A stretch of 64,000 nt of DNA from Arenicola marina (taxonomy: Eukaryota > Annelida > Polychaeta > Arenicolidae): the NCBI GenBank assembly GCA_964019135.1, contig OZ025253.1:35266548-35330547 (forward strand), read 5' to 3'. The translations under genes and the position numbers were made by a program. This document shows positions 34,833 to 44,432 of this stretch, piece by piece. Each line of letters begins with the position of its first letter. The stretch's first letter is position 1. Under the pieces are notes generated by a model. That model did no database searches, was not told the DNA's origin, and saw only the letters and a program-made list of their open reading frames with translations.

Positions 34833-36046
34833 TCACACCTGCGTCTCTATTGCTGACTCGATGACCCGGTCGCCGTCTTGTCCCAGCTGAGCTTTACGGC
34901 CGGACACCGTCAGGAGTATAGCCGTGTTGTCCAGGTTTTGACGTCTCATCAAGTAACGAACGTGTCGCCCAGCTCCGTGCGCGCCATCGCCCTGCCAGCC
35001 TTCAATCCATTTGTCTGGTGCGTGTTGATCGCTGAACCGGAATACAGCGATCACATATGACGCCTCTTGTCGTGCGGGATCCAGCAGCAGAGATGTGTAG
35101 GCCTTCCGGACGTCCCCGATGCTCTTAGCTGCCACCTGTGCGGCAGTGATGGAAGCACCCGTGGAGGAGACCGTACGACCCTGCTTGAACGAAGGTTTGT
35201 CCTTGCCGATGGAGTCTTTTTGAGAGTGTGGCATATGGAGGATGTCTCTTGGACATGGCTTCGGTAGGGGATCCTTTTGTAGTTCATCGTTAATCCCAAG
35301 TTTGTCTTTGACCATTTTAACTTTCGTCAAGGACTGTCCTGATTTCTTTAACTCACTGAGCATTTCTCCATGCTGCCGTCTTTTCTCCAAAATTGCAATG
35401 GGGTATTGAAGGGGTAATCCTTCCATTGGTTCGGCCCTTAGGTAGGGTCTTGCCAAAGGCCAAGATGATATCCGCCGACCTTTGTGTTGCAAATCGGACA
35501 ACGATAGGCCTTGGCCGTCTTCTTGTGTGTGGAGCTGGTGGGGCGCCAATGCGGTGGGCACGGTCAATGTCAGGAAAGTGTGGCTTAAATCCATTAGCCG
35601 ACAGAAAATCCCTCACCTTGCTTTCACAATTTTCAAACCGATCTGGTAAAGTAGGTTCAAATATATCATGAAAAATGGCGTTATTTTTTATTGATCTAAA
35701 TGTTAGGTCCTGGATTTGTTCTGCCAAGTGCTTTATCTGTTCGTTTTGATTGATGACGATGCCTTTTAGAAGCGCCAACTCGATTTTTAAGTCTTCATTC
35801 CGTTTTTATAGTGGCGATGCAACTTGAGTTCTCACCAACAACTTCAATCGTAGACAGGAGACTATCTTCCATAGCATTCAGTTCATCATTGCTGTTTATG
35901 TCTTCAGAGGGACTGTTTCCTGATGTATCCAGAGCATTTTTGACTGCGTTGGTCTGCGTTGCCAATGACACGGGTATTCCTTTGTCTGCTTCTGTTCCGG
36001 TATTATCGCCCATGTTTTGAAAAGCGGGTGGTGTTTTCTGTTTCAA
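34833..36046 (-). pseudogene. LINE ORF1 with RRM-like and IMPACT/UPF0029-like domains (broken)
   Basis: Three overlapping open pieces. 36,046-35,795 is acidic and low-complexity (SGNSPSEDINSNDELNAMED). 35,778-35,353 has a coiled-coil-like start (NEQIKHLAEQIQDLTFRSI) and an L1-ORF1-like RNA-binding part (DIDRAHRIGAPP, RPIVVRFATQRSADIIL). 35,594-34,833 adds EKRRQHGEMLSELKKSGQSL and then a C-terminal domain like IMPACT/YigZ (UPF0029): ASYVIAVFRFSD, EGWQGDGAHGAGRHVRYLM, NLDNTAILLTV, LGQDGDRVIESAIE, the counterparts of the A-HNIYAYR, DDGE-AGGRLL, NVMVVVSRW and LGPDRF-HI blocks. About two frameshifts separate the pieces. ORF1 proteins bind LINE RNA as chaperones; the role of an IMPACT-like domain there is unknown. 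Confidence 0.75.
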
Positions 36047-36516
36047 AATGCAACTTTTTGCACTCTTTATCTGTGCTTAAGTGGCGAGAACGCTTCTTAG
36101 ACACCTTGGTCAACCACTTATCCATATATCCGTTTAGTTTCGTTTGAGATTGCTATAATGGATGTGTTTGATAAGTCCACTAGCCACTCGGTATTGCATT
36201 AGCGACCGCCATCGTTGGCTGCCAGTCTGGTTGTCTCGATATACACTGCTGCAGAAACGTTCTATATGATACCGGTTTGCTGCACTTGCATTCCTACCAG
36301 TCATTGGATTAGTTCACAGATTTTATGCTAACACTTCCTCATACGCGATAACCTAAGTTTGTACCCTCGTTCTATGTCTAAGCCAGTCTGTTATCATGCG
36401 TACCACAGTCGTAAGGTTATCGTTGTGCTGTGCTGATATATCGCATGACTACGTGACACTAACCATTACCACAATGGCTACATTATAGTGTGCTTATTCA
36501 TTGACTATTGGGATTT

Positions 36517-38707
36517 TCAATATTTCTGGAAAATGACCATCGCCATTCTGAGTCTGGCATAGCCGTCCGGGTATTCATCAGCCACACAGTCATAGAACTT
36601 GTCAAATCTGCAAAGACGGAAGCAGAATGCTTGATATAAACTCGTTTGACAAATGATAATATGTGCGTATTGTCACCCTAATGGGTGATCTATTACTGGA
36701 AGCGAATACTTGTCTTAGCCAGATTCATTATTTAACCTACTTCTAAGAGCTATCTTTAGCCATTGTAGCGACAGGATCAAAGGTAAACGCATGAGAATTG
36801 CATGATGTTTACACGCTATCTGAGGCATTTTAGTCACCACGGAGAAAACTCACTTCATAGAGGATCGCCCGGCCCATGACTAGTTGATCGTCATTGGGCG
36901 CAGAACATCTAGAAAGGAAAAGTTACATCTTTGTTGTCGAGAGCTCTCCCTGCCAAGAACCTCGCCTAACACCCCTAAATTCTAGATCGGGCCCTGCTAA
37001 CTCCAGACCGGATTCATCAAAGTAGCATAAATAAAGCCCAGTGTCCAACAAAATGTTCCCACAACAAATATACATGTCGCTTGCAATGGAATTGAATCAA
37101 ACCTACCGGAAATAATGCTAAACGTGTCCAGGGACCTTCTCTCAAGACGGTCAGGTGGTTACAGCTTGCATCGCAGATAGAATCTGCGGTATTAAATGTG
37201 CGAAAATTCTATCTGGCATACAATGAGAAAATAATGTGCACCGTTGTGCTGGGCATATACCATAGACAGCTAAGTTGCATGTACTGGATTGCAATAGTAT
37301 GCATATGATATAAACACCTCGAGTTACGCGCGTGCTCATTCGCAGATACCTACGTTTAAGGTTGAAAAATCACGTTTCGTGCTAATTGCACAGGCTTGCG
37401 TGATCGAATACCTTTGAAACCTCACTTTATATTGTATTCTTTAACAATGAAAACCGATAAAAAATAAATGCCCTCTAAGACACAGGATCCTTAGGGTACC
37501 TTGGAAAATTGAGTTCCCAGGTATACCGGCCATAAAGTGAGCAATAGCGACATGACCTCCAGGCTTCGTCCAGTGACCAAGCTTCACACACAAACTGCGG
37601 ATATCGGCCTTGCTCAGATAATACAGTCAGTGCTGAACTAGTATCAAGCCAACTGATTCACTTGGTCCGATATCATTCTAAACGATATTCCTAGTAATAT
37701 TAGCCTAAAACCAAATATCGACGAATCATATTTACATCGTTTATTTCTGATGTCATAGTGTTGACATCCCCAGTTATTTTATAAAATGTATTTGACCAGC
37801 CTTCCGACAACTCTTGTAACCGAATTATCCCCGCTACATGGCCCGCCGGCCGCAGGGCCGAAAAGAGGACCATGGATTTGAGATCATGGCTTATCGTCCG
37901 AGAGTAGGTGATGGTAACACAGATTTATGGATTCTGAATAATCACTCTTCTCTTAAAAATGCATCTACGAATATAATTTAATTGCTGAACATTTGGTGCG
38001 CTTTTTGTTCAATTCCTTTATTAAATCAAATCATAACGACAAATAATCTTTCACTTTAACCAACTGCTGACTCATTTAGTAAACGCATAATACTCATACT
38101 AATATATCATGCGTCACGCATGGGTCATACTGGAAACATAACTCACAATTTCTGAATAAGATGCCTTGCGATATTTTGACTTGATCTCACCTATATATGT
38201 GGAAGTTCCTCAGCTCATACAGTTTCCATAATGCCGGCCGCTTTGACACACGGCCATAATATCTCCGACATGTAGGCATGAGCTTCAGTACAGGAATGTC
38301 GACATCTCCACACGCTAAAAGTATAATAAAATAAATATGTACTATTTCGTGACATAAATTACATCTAACAATCTTGAGCAAGAATAAGCAAGCTTCGATT
38401 AGTGAATTAAACATCACGTGGCTGAAGAGCAAGTTTTGGCGCTTTTTATTTTCGACTGAGTGTGAAACCTAAGTAATAGAGAAAATATTCCGTTGTCCAA
38501 TAAATTTCGAAAGCTTACGAACTAAACATTCTTGAAAACGTACAGGGTCCGATGGAGAGATATGACACAACGTTGTCAAAGTCAAGGAGATGACGCGTTC
38601 TGTCGAAGTACTCAATATTTCGAGCGCATCTGTCGATGGAGTCCATGCAAACTGAATCATTCATGATGCCACGTGCTTAGACAGTTGGGCGTGGGATATG
38701 ATGACAT
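36517..38707 (-). pseudogene. HNMT-like methyltransferase, beta copy 2 (multiply broken)
   Basis: All six exon positions can be located on the - strand: 38707-38544, 38314-38191, 37704-37500, 37183-37107, a remnant of exon 5 at about 36966-36927, and 36607-36517. Exon 1 has a stop just after WHHE and a 2-base loss; exon 2 has lost 7 bases; exon 3 has two nonsense codons (in place of Gln and Cys); exon 4 has lost 1 base; the first half of exon 5 is deleted together with most of the neighbouring MITE; and the exon 6 acceptor is altered. The best-kept part is exon 3, with LCVKLGHWTKPGGHVAIAH. This is the most decayed of the three beta copies and is clearly not functional. Confidence 0.85.
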
Positions 38708-38859
38708 GCGTGTGACCCTGTAGTGCCTAGGGAATATATGTATATGCTGATAGTGGGCACATAACAATGATTTTTTTTTAAGTCACCAGCAAACTAAACG
38801 TGATGGCGTTGTAAAACACATACTGGTGCCTGACATGCGGAAACTGTCCGGCCATTGTA

Positions 38860-39090
38860 GCGTTACACATCGAATCCCATTCAATAACACGATTTTGTGA
38901 TTAACCATGTCAAGTGCTTTGGAAACTTCCAAGAATACTCCTGATGTGAACTCTCACTTCCTAGAGATAAGGTTATTCCATGTGTAAAAACTATTGACAA
39001 GGAAAATGGAGTGGTTAGCTGTTGCCAGCAGTCCCATTTTGCGTCATAGCAATGTACATCAGCTCACTTGAAAAATACGTCAAAGATGAA
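38860..39090 (-). mobile_element. LINE reverse-transcriptase remnant, unit 2
   Basis: The - strand reads GVFLEVSKALDMVNHKIVLL near 38,950-38,890, a clear decayed version of the RT DxSKAFDxVxHxxLL motif. It is too short to place in a clade. It lies about 150-380 bp upstream of beta copy 2 exon 1. Confidence 0.65.
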
Positions 39091-39109
39091 ATATGTTCTT
39101 TTTGTCGGA

Positions 39110-39830
39110 AAAAGTGGCACTCCCATGATGAGGAGGAAGGTGTTCTGTGGCTATAGGATGGCAAAAGTCGGGCTGGGTCCGAGTACAGGGCCGGACACCT
39201 GAAGCGTATCACCTCGGAACGGGTTTGATTGCTTCTCTATAATAAAAAATAACCAACACTCTCTCCTCATTAGCAACGTGACCCTTACGACCGACTCGAA
39301 GCTGAACAGGCGCGTTTACTTTCTCCTTTTCTCCAACTCTCGCCTCTCGCCGCACGTCGTGCCGGCAGTTCTAAGCCGCTGGCGCACCTTGGCGGGAATG
39401 TTGGAGGTCACGTATCTTAAATTATGGGTGGTATTCATGAAACATTGTGCAGAACGGCGACGAGGGCAGAGAGACGGGAGGGGGGGGGGGGGGGGGAGGG
39501 CTACATCATGAACAACGGGAAGAGGGGAGAGGGACGGGGGCAGGTTATTCTTTGGAGAGCAGACATCATATAACCGGTTCAAGTCGACAACGTGTGTGAG
39601 ATAATGCACGGTTAGACGCCGATTTTTGTCCAAGCACAACACCATCATCAAAGAATAAATATGACCCCAGATTTGTTTCATACCTTCCTAATCTCACAAT
39701 AACTATTGTTTGGATGGGTAGACCCATGGCCGGAGGGTGTGACAAGTCTCATAAGGAGAAAAGAGGCCAAGGTTGTAAAATATTGCTAACGCTTTTTCCG
39801 TGCCTTGTTACGCACCGTTCCCATACTGAA
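39110..39830. other. GC-rich tail of unit 2
   Basis: No gene. Matches 14,590-15,060 of unit 1, including CTCACCTCGGAACGGGTTTG, and contains a G-run at 39,479-39,497. After about 39,560 no further homology to unit 1 was noticed until unit 3 begins near 39,830. Confidence 0.5.
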
Positions 39831-40339
39831 TCACAAGGCATAAATGGGATTAGTCTGTTATCGGCATAGACATGGTTTCTACCGGCGGCCCCAGCACTAT
39901 ATGTACTTGTTACCTTGCCTCTGCTGGGCTGCATACGTGTTTATCAATACTCATACACTATTTCTCATGTATTCATATCAGCTGCGAATGTATTATCATA
40001 AAGTTTAAATAGTTTAACCGCGCATTCATCATACCGTATTGCTATCAGGTTACATGTTAGTGTGGTGAATCTTTAATAGAAGCCCAACACGTGACTACTT
40101 TTCAACACATGGATACATCGAGTGTTTAACTTAAAGCGTGTTTAAAACCTACTCTAATCGCGATCTGGACCCAAATTGTACAATCTAAATTAATACTGGC
40201 GAGTGTTAAAGGGAGAAACCCATCACTCAATTTTTTTTTTGAATCTACTTAAGCATTTATAGATCGGGACCGAAATCGGGAAATTCACAAACAAGTTTGC
40301 AGTTTTTATTTGGTCACAGTAACGTATTAGACCTACATG

Positions 40340-40790
40340 TATTTAGTACACTCTGGATCTGAAGGCTTAAATCCGGATCTAAATGATAAAATCCGAACAT
40401 GACGGCTTAATCTGGATACTATTGATCGGATCCAGATTCTCGAAATCCAATCGGGACATGAATGCACAAATATTATGCAGTAAAATCGGGATCTGATGGG
40501 TCAATCTGGATACTAGGGGTGAAATCGGGATCGATGAAATCGAAATAGGGCTCACGTTGGAATCTGAAGATTCCAATGGGCACGTAAGGGATCAATCCGG
40601 ATCTTACAGGTCACATCAAGCTGCTAGGGGTCGGATCCGGATTATAGGATTCTAATCTGGATCTGATAGTTCACTTTAGATTATTGGGGTCAAATGTGGA
40701 TCCTAAGGGTCCAATCCGGATCTTAGGGGTCCACTGGGGATCTGAGTGCTCAAATATGGTTCAGAAGGGTCAAAATCGAGCTCTGCGTGA
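40340..40790. repeat. minisatellite, ~20-bp unit, unit 3
   Basis: Same family as 10,280-10,680, in the corresponding place of unit 3. Units such as AATCCGGATCTTAGGGGTCC and ATCTGGATACTAGGGGTGAA are visible. Confidence 0.75.
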
Positions 40791-41189
40791 GGTGACGTTT
40801 CGATATGCAACTTGGTCGATACTGCACGTAAATAGTCGCAATTAGTCTTAAAAGGTACAAATTGCACCTCCCGATTTTCGCCATCCATTTCAAGCCATGT
40901 TTGACGGCCTTGGATATTTGGAATTTTTTGCGGCGACAGAGCAACCCATAATGTATGTTGGGATATGCTAATTCAAAGAGCAACCCTATTGATTTCTAGA
41001 GCTATGACACACCCAATATCTGGTGTCGTTGATGTATGAAGATACATATAACTCGGACAAACATGACATAAGGAGGGAATCTTTATCTTTGGCATCCTGT
41101 TCATGGACAGGTTCTTCTACGGTGTTCACAGCCCAGCCGACGGTCAGCGGAATGATGGTGTACCGTTGAAGATTCGGACTATTGTGCCT

Positions 41190-43190
41190 AATCACGTCGT
41201 TGTGGGTCCATGTATATATTGTTCATTTCACGTTTGGCGACATACATAAAAATTGGCAGCAGAAGCCTTTTTTCATTTTCCAAACGAGAAACGAAAAACA
41301 GTTATGCATAACGCAACCGTTTTTACTTGTCGCTGTTTAGGCGCAATGGACCATTCGCATTGCGTAAGGTATTCGCCAGGTGGCAACCCCACTCAAGGCC
41401 CTAAGTTCAGGGTAAATTTTGCTTGTCGCTGTTTAGGCGCAATGGACCATTCGCGTTGCGTACGGTATTCGCCAGGTGGCAACCCCACTCAAGGCCCTAA
41501 GTTCAGGGTAAAGGGGGAAAAACTGGGTGCATTAGTGCACGAATTATAGGTATACCTCCCGACAGTTCTTTGACCCAGGTCGGATGCGCGCATGCCGATT
41601 GGAAGCCGTTCTAAAGTCCACTGGGCATTAGACACTATCTGCCTTTGACTCACTCCGCTAGGGCTCCATTGTTCTCTAACTGAAAAGTAATGAACTGAGC
41701 TCGTTCCGTTGTCCCAAAATGAACCGGACTTACGGTTTTGAACATTTCATTGGCATACGGCGAAGCCCTATCGCCAGGCCCGGAATAGGTTGAGTATACC
41801 GGACGGCATACCCGTCCTGGCCCAAAGAAATGCACCCATTTGTTGCGCGCGCCATGGCGCGCCATAATAAACGCGCTGCTAGGAGACCTGTAATGGGTTA
41901 TAATATGTATTATATTTACATGTCCACATGATATTTAGTGACTTTTTGAATTTGTGACTTGTCTCTGTCTGTTTATTCAGATTTCTGTACCGTAATTAAC
42001 CAAACAGATAGGTCTACGCCTAACTAAACGGACGGTATAGGCCTAACGTTATTATCATGGATCCAATCCCAAGCAAAACGCCACACGGATGTAAAATCAC
42101 CATGAAATATGAACGATTCTTGCCAACCCCGCAACAAGCAGTTTATTAAACCGGTGGCGGCTCCAGGATGGGGGTGGCAGTGGCGGACCCAGACATCAAC
42201 ATACCTGGGGGGGGGGGGGGGGGTCAAAGTCCCTGTGATGGGCACTGTTTTCCCTACCATGTTCTGCCAGGGTGAGCTCTGGTTTGAGAATACTGGTCTC
42301 TGTTAGATTCTGCTGATGTGCTTTGCTAAGTGTTTGGGATTTAGCCAAATCATTCAGCTCGTGTAGAACCGAAAGAGCGCGTTCTCCGTTGGCTAAACGT
42401 TGTGAGGCAGCTTCGGTCGACAGTTAGGCCTGCATGTGAGGTAACGTTACGATATATATATTTCCAGCAAGCGACTTTCTTTTTCTCGCCAGCCGGTTTC
42501 GTTGACGCAAGGCAAGTTGCATATAGCTTGTACGTTTTGGTCAAGGCGCGGATCTTATATTTCTCTAACCAATCCACATGTATAATACCGCTCCTTCAAG
42601 ATATTCGGCTATTTTCTAACTTCCCGATCTGACTAATTTTACACAGGACACATCTCCGCTGTGCCCGGAATTATTCAGGATTGGCCATTTTCAGCAACGC
42701 TACGAATGGCTACGCCGTACGCCCTATGCTGAATCCGCCAAGTGTAATACCCGAGAAGTTTTGCATTGAATATCAGGAGTGAAATGCAATGCAGAAACAC
42801 TGCCTGACTTGTTAAATTCTCAGTAATGCTTAGTTACGAACGACCGCCCAGTCGGCACAACTTTCGCATTTCGTTTTTTCAAAACGGTTAACGAAAAACG
42901 ATATGTCATTACGTGACCGTGTACTTTATTCGGTATTTCGTTCAGTGACACTTGAAACGGTATATGGTAATATATTTTGATTTGCTTTTGGTTGTTTTGA
43001 CTGGGGAAGACGGATCACGGTGTTAGTGACCAATTTTTGTTTTTTGAATGATGTTTCGGCAAACGAAAAGCTATTGTTGTTGTTTTTTCCGTGCTCCTCA
43101 TGATCATTTTGAAAACGAAAAACGATTGTACGGTGTATACACGGACCGTGGTGACCGCTCTGGACGACATTTTCTGTCTGCAACTATTAC
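41190..43190. other. ~2 kb unit-3-specific insertion, unclassified
   Basis: Unit 2 runs from 29,940 to 30,000 through the equivalent of this point; unit 3 carries about 2 kb extra. It holds a 96-bp direct repeat (41,326-41,517), a G-run (42,207-42,222), a CG-rich palindrome GCGCGCCATGGCGCGCC near 41,847, and strings of the form AACGAAAAACG near 41,290, 42,890 and 43,117. No coding family or terminal repeats were recognised. Confidence 0.5.
41326..41517. repeat. two-copy 96-bp direct repeat
   Basis: The block beginning CTTGTCGCTGTTTAGGCGCA at 41,326 recurs at 41,422 with very few changes. Because 96 is a multiple of three, a + frame reads CRCLGAMDHS-CVRYSPGGN twice, in a 98-codon open frame at 41,253-41,549. 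I do not recognise the protein and doubt that it is one. Confidence 0.8.
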
Positions 43191-43823
43191 GAACTACGTA
43201 ATATTTGTGTTCAATGTAATATCACATTTAAAGCCGTTGTTCTATTGTAGAGAATAGCGAGTCACAAACTGAATGACATACATGCTTGAAATGTTAATTC
43301 ACTGATGCCTTCGTATATTGTTAATTGCTCTGTTATTTGCAAATTGTGTTCTTGCTCGTGGGTAATTATGGCACAGCACATTTTAGTTTACTCCAATAGG
43401 GAAACGATCAATCGATATACACTGCTGCAGAAACGTTCTATGTGGAACTTTATTATACTAAAAGGCCATCGGCCGAAGGTACATATAATAAGCAAAAAAA
43501 TAACAAAAGTACCTGTAGTGACATATACTATCCATAAACATATTACTCGCTGAAGCTGTCGAGCAGCATTAAGGCGTGGTAGACGAATGCAGCTAGATTA
43601 ACATGGTGATTCTTATTTAAGGCGGATAGTAATCTCCGAGTTCTTCTGATATCGTTATATTGAATATGCATTCCTACCAGTAATTGGATTAGCTCACTCA
43701 TGTTATGCTAACACTTCCTCGTACGTGATTACCTAAGCTGATACCCTCGTTCTATGTCTCAGCTTAGCACAAGTGCCCGCAGGCAAGCCCGCTTCTCTAG
43801 GGGCACAACGATAACAATGTTAA

Positions 43824-44428
43824 AATCCTTCGACGTTAGTAGGGAATCGACTGTAGCTTTTATTACCACCTGTGCTCGAACAATCATAGCGTTTACGTAT
43901 TCTATATACCTCGTTCTATCATCTGACATCAATAAAGTGTGTCGACACTAGGTTGTTTCGGTAATATTTTCGCGAAGAAATGTTGGAGCACACAACTGTT
44001 TCCGACCAGCCGTCCGCCATATTTGTTTTGGGCGGATGCCGGTACCTGTGAATGTGACTTGGTTCCTCCTCTCCATTAGCATATGACTCTCCGCTAGATG
44101 GCCTTGTCAGTCACTTTGAACTTAAGGACAACAGCAGCGCCCTCTTTCAAAGGTCATTGACTGTTACAAATTTTGGGACCCAGGCTACAAATGGTTCAAA
44201 TGGTGGCGGGATTCGCCAGGTGGCGCTGCATACGCATGGCGGTTGATAGGGAAAAGTCGGATGCTCCAACATTTGTTCGCGAAAATATGACTGCAACAAT
44301 CTAGTGTTGACACACTTTCTTGACGTCAGAAGATAGAACAGGGTATATAGAATACGGAAGCACTATTATTGTACGCGCCCACATTATAATAAAAGCTACA
44401 GTCGATTCCCTACTAACGTCGAATGATT
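43824..44428. mobile_element. long-hairpin MITE at a TTAA site
   Basis: 605 bp flanked by TTAA at 43,820-43,823 and 44,429-44,432. The left arm (TTCGACGTTAGTAGGGAATC on) and the right arm (GATTCCCTACTAACGTCGAA at its end) are inverted copies over roughly 150 bases, including TATTTTCGCGAA and TGTTGGAGCA inner strings. No coding frame. A TTAA target fits the piggyBac or Kolobok type. Confidence 0.75.
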
Positions 44429-44432
44429 TTAA

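Larger units (their letters stand above)
30207..36234 (-). mobile_element. near full-length two-ORF LINE (jockey/CR1/L2-like group)
   Basis: 6,028 bp, antisense, inserted at one point of the duplicon: unit 1 (10,860) and unit 3 (43,410) read CAATCGATATACACTGC, which here is split with TCGA on both sides (30,203-30,206 and 36,235-36,238), a 4-bp target duplication. From its 5' end it holds ORF1 (about 36,046-34,833), a spacer of 1.1-1.3 kb, ORF2 with endonuclease (33,473-32,037) and reverse transcriptase (about 31,900-30,540), and a 3' tail of GAATCTTGAATTTTGAATC on the - strand. ORF1 has about two frameshifts and ORF2 at least three breaks, so it cannot move by itself now. The spacer is unusually long for a LINE and may hide another insertion. 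Confidence 0.85.
16880..39830. repeat. segmental duplicon, unit 2
   Basis: This is the second copy of the unit, in the same order and orientation as unit 1. It is longer because of later insertions that are absent from unit 1: a hAT-type element (20,968-22,197), a 1.1 kb element (24,623-25,708), a small MITE near 26,476-26,710, a THAP-bearing segment near 27,870-28,565 and a 6 kb LINE (30,207-36,234). In each case unit 1 or unit 3 shows the uninterrupted site. Confidence 0.85.
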
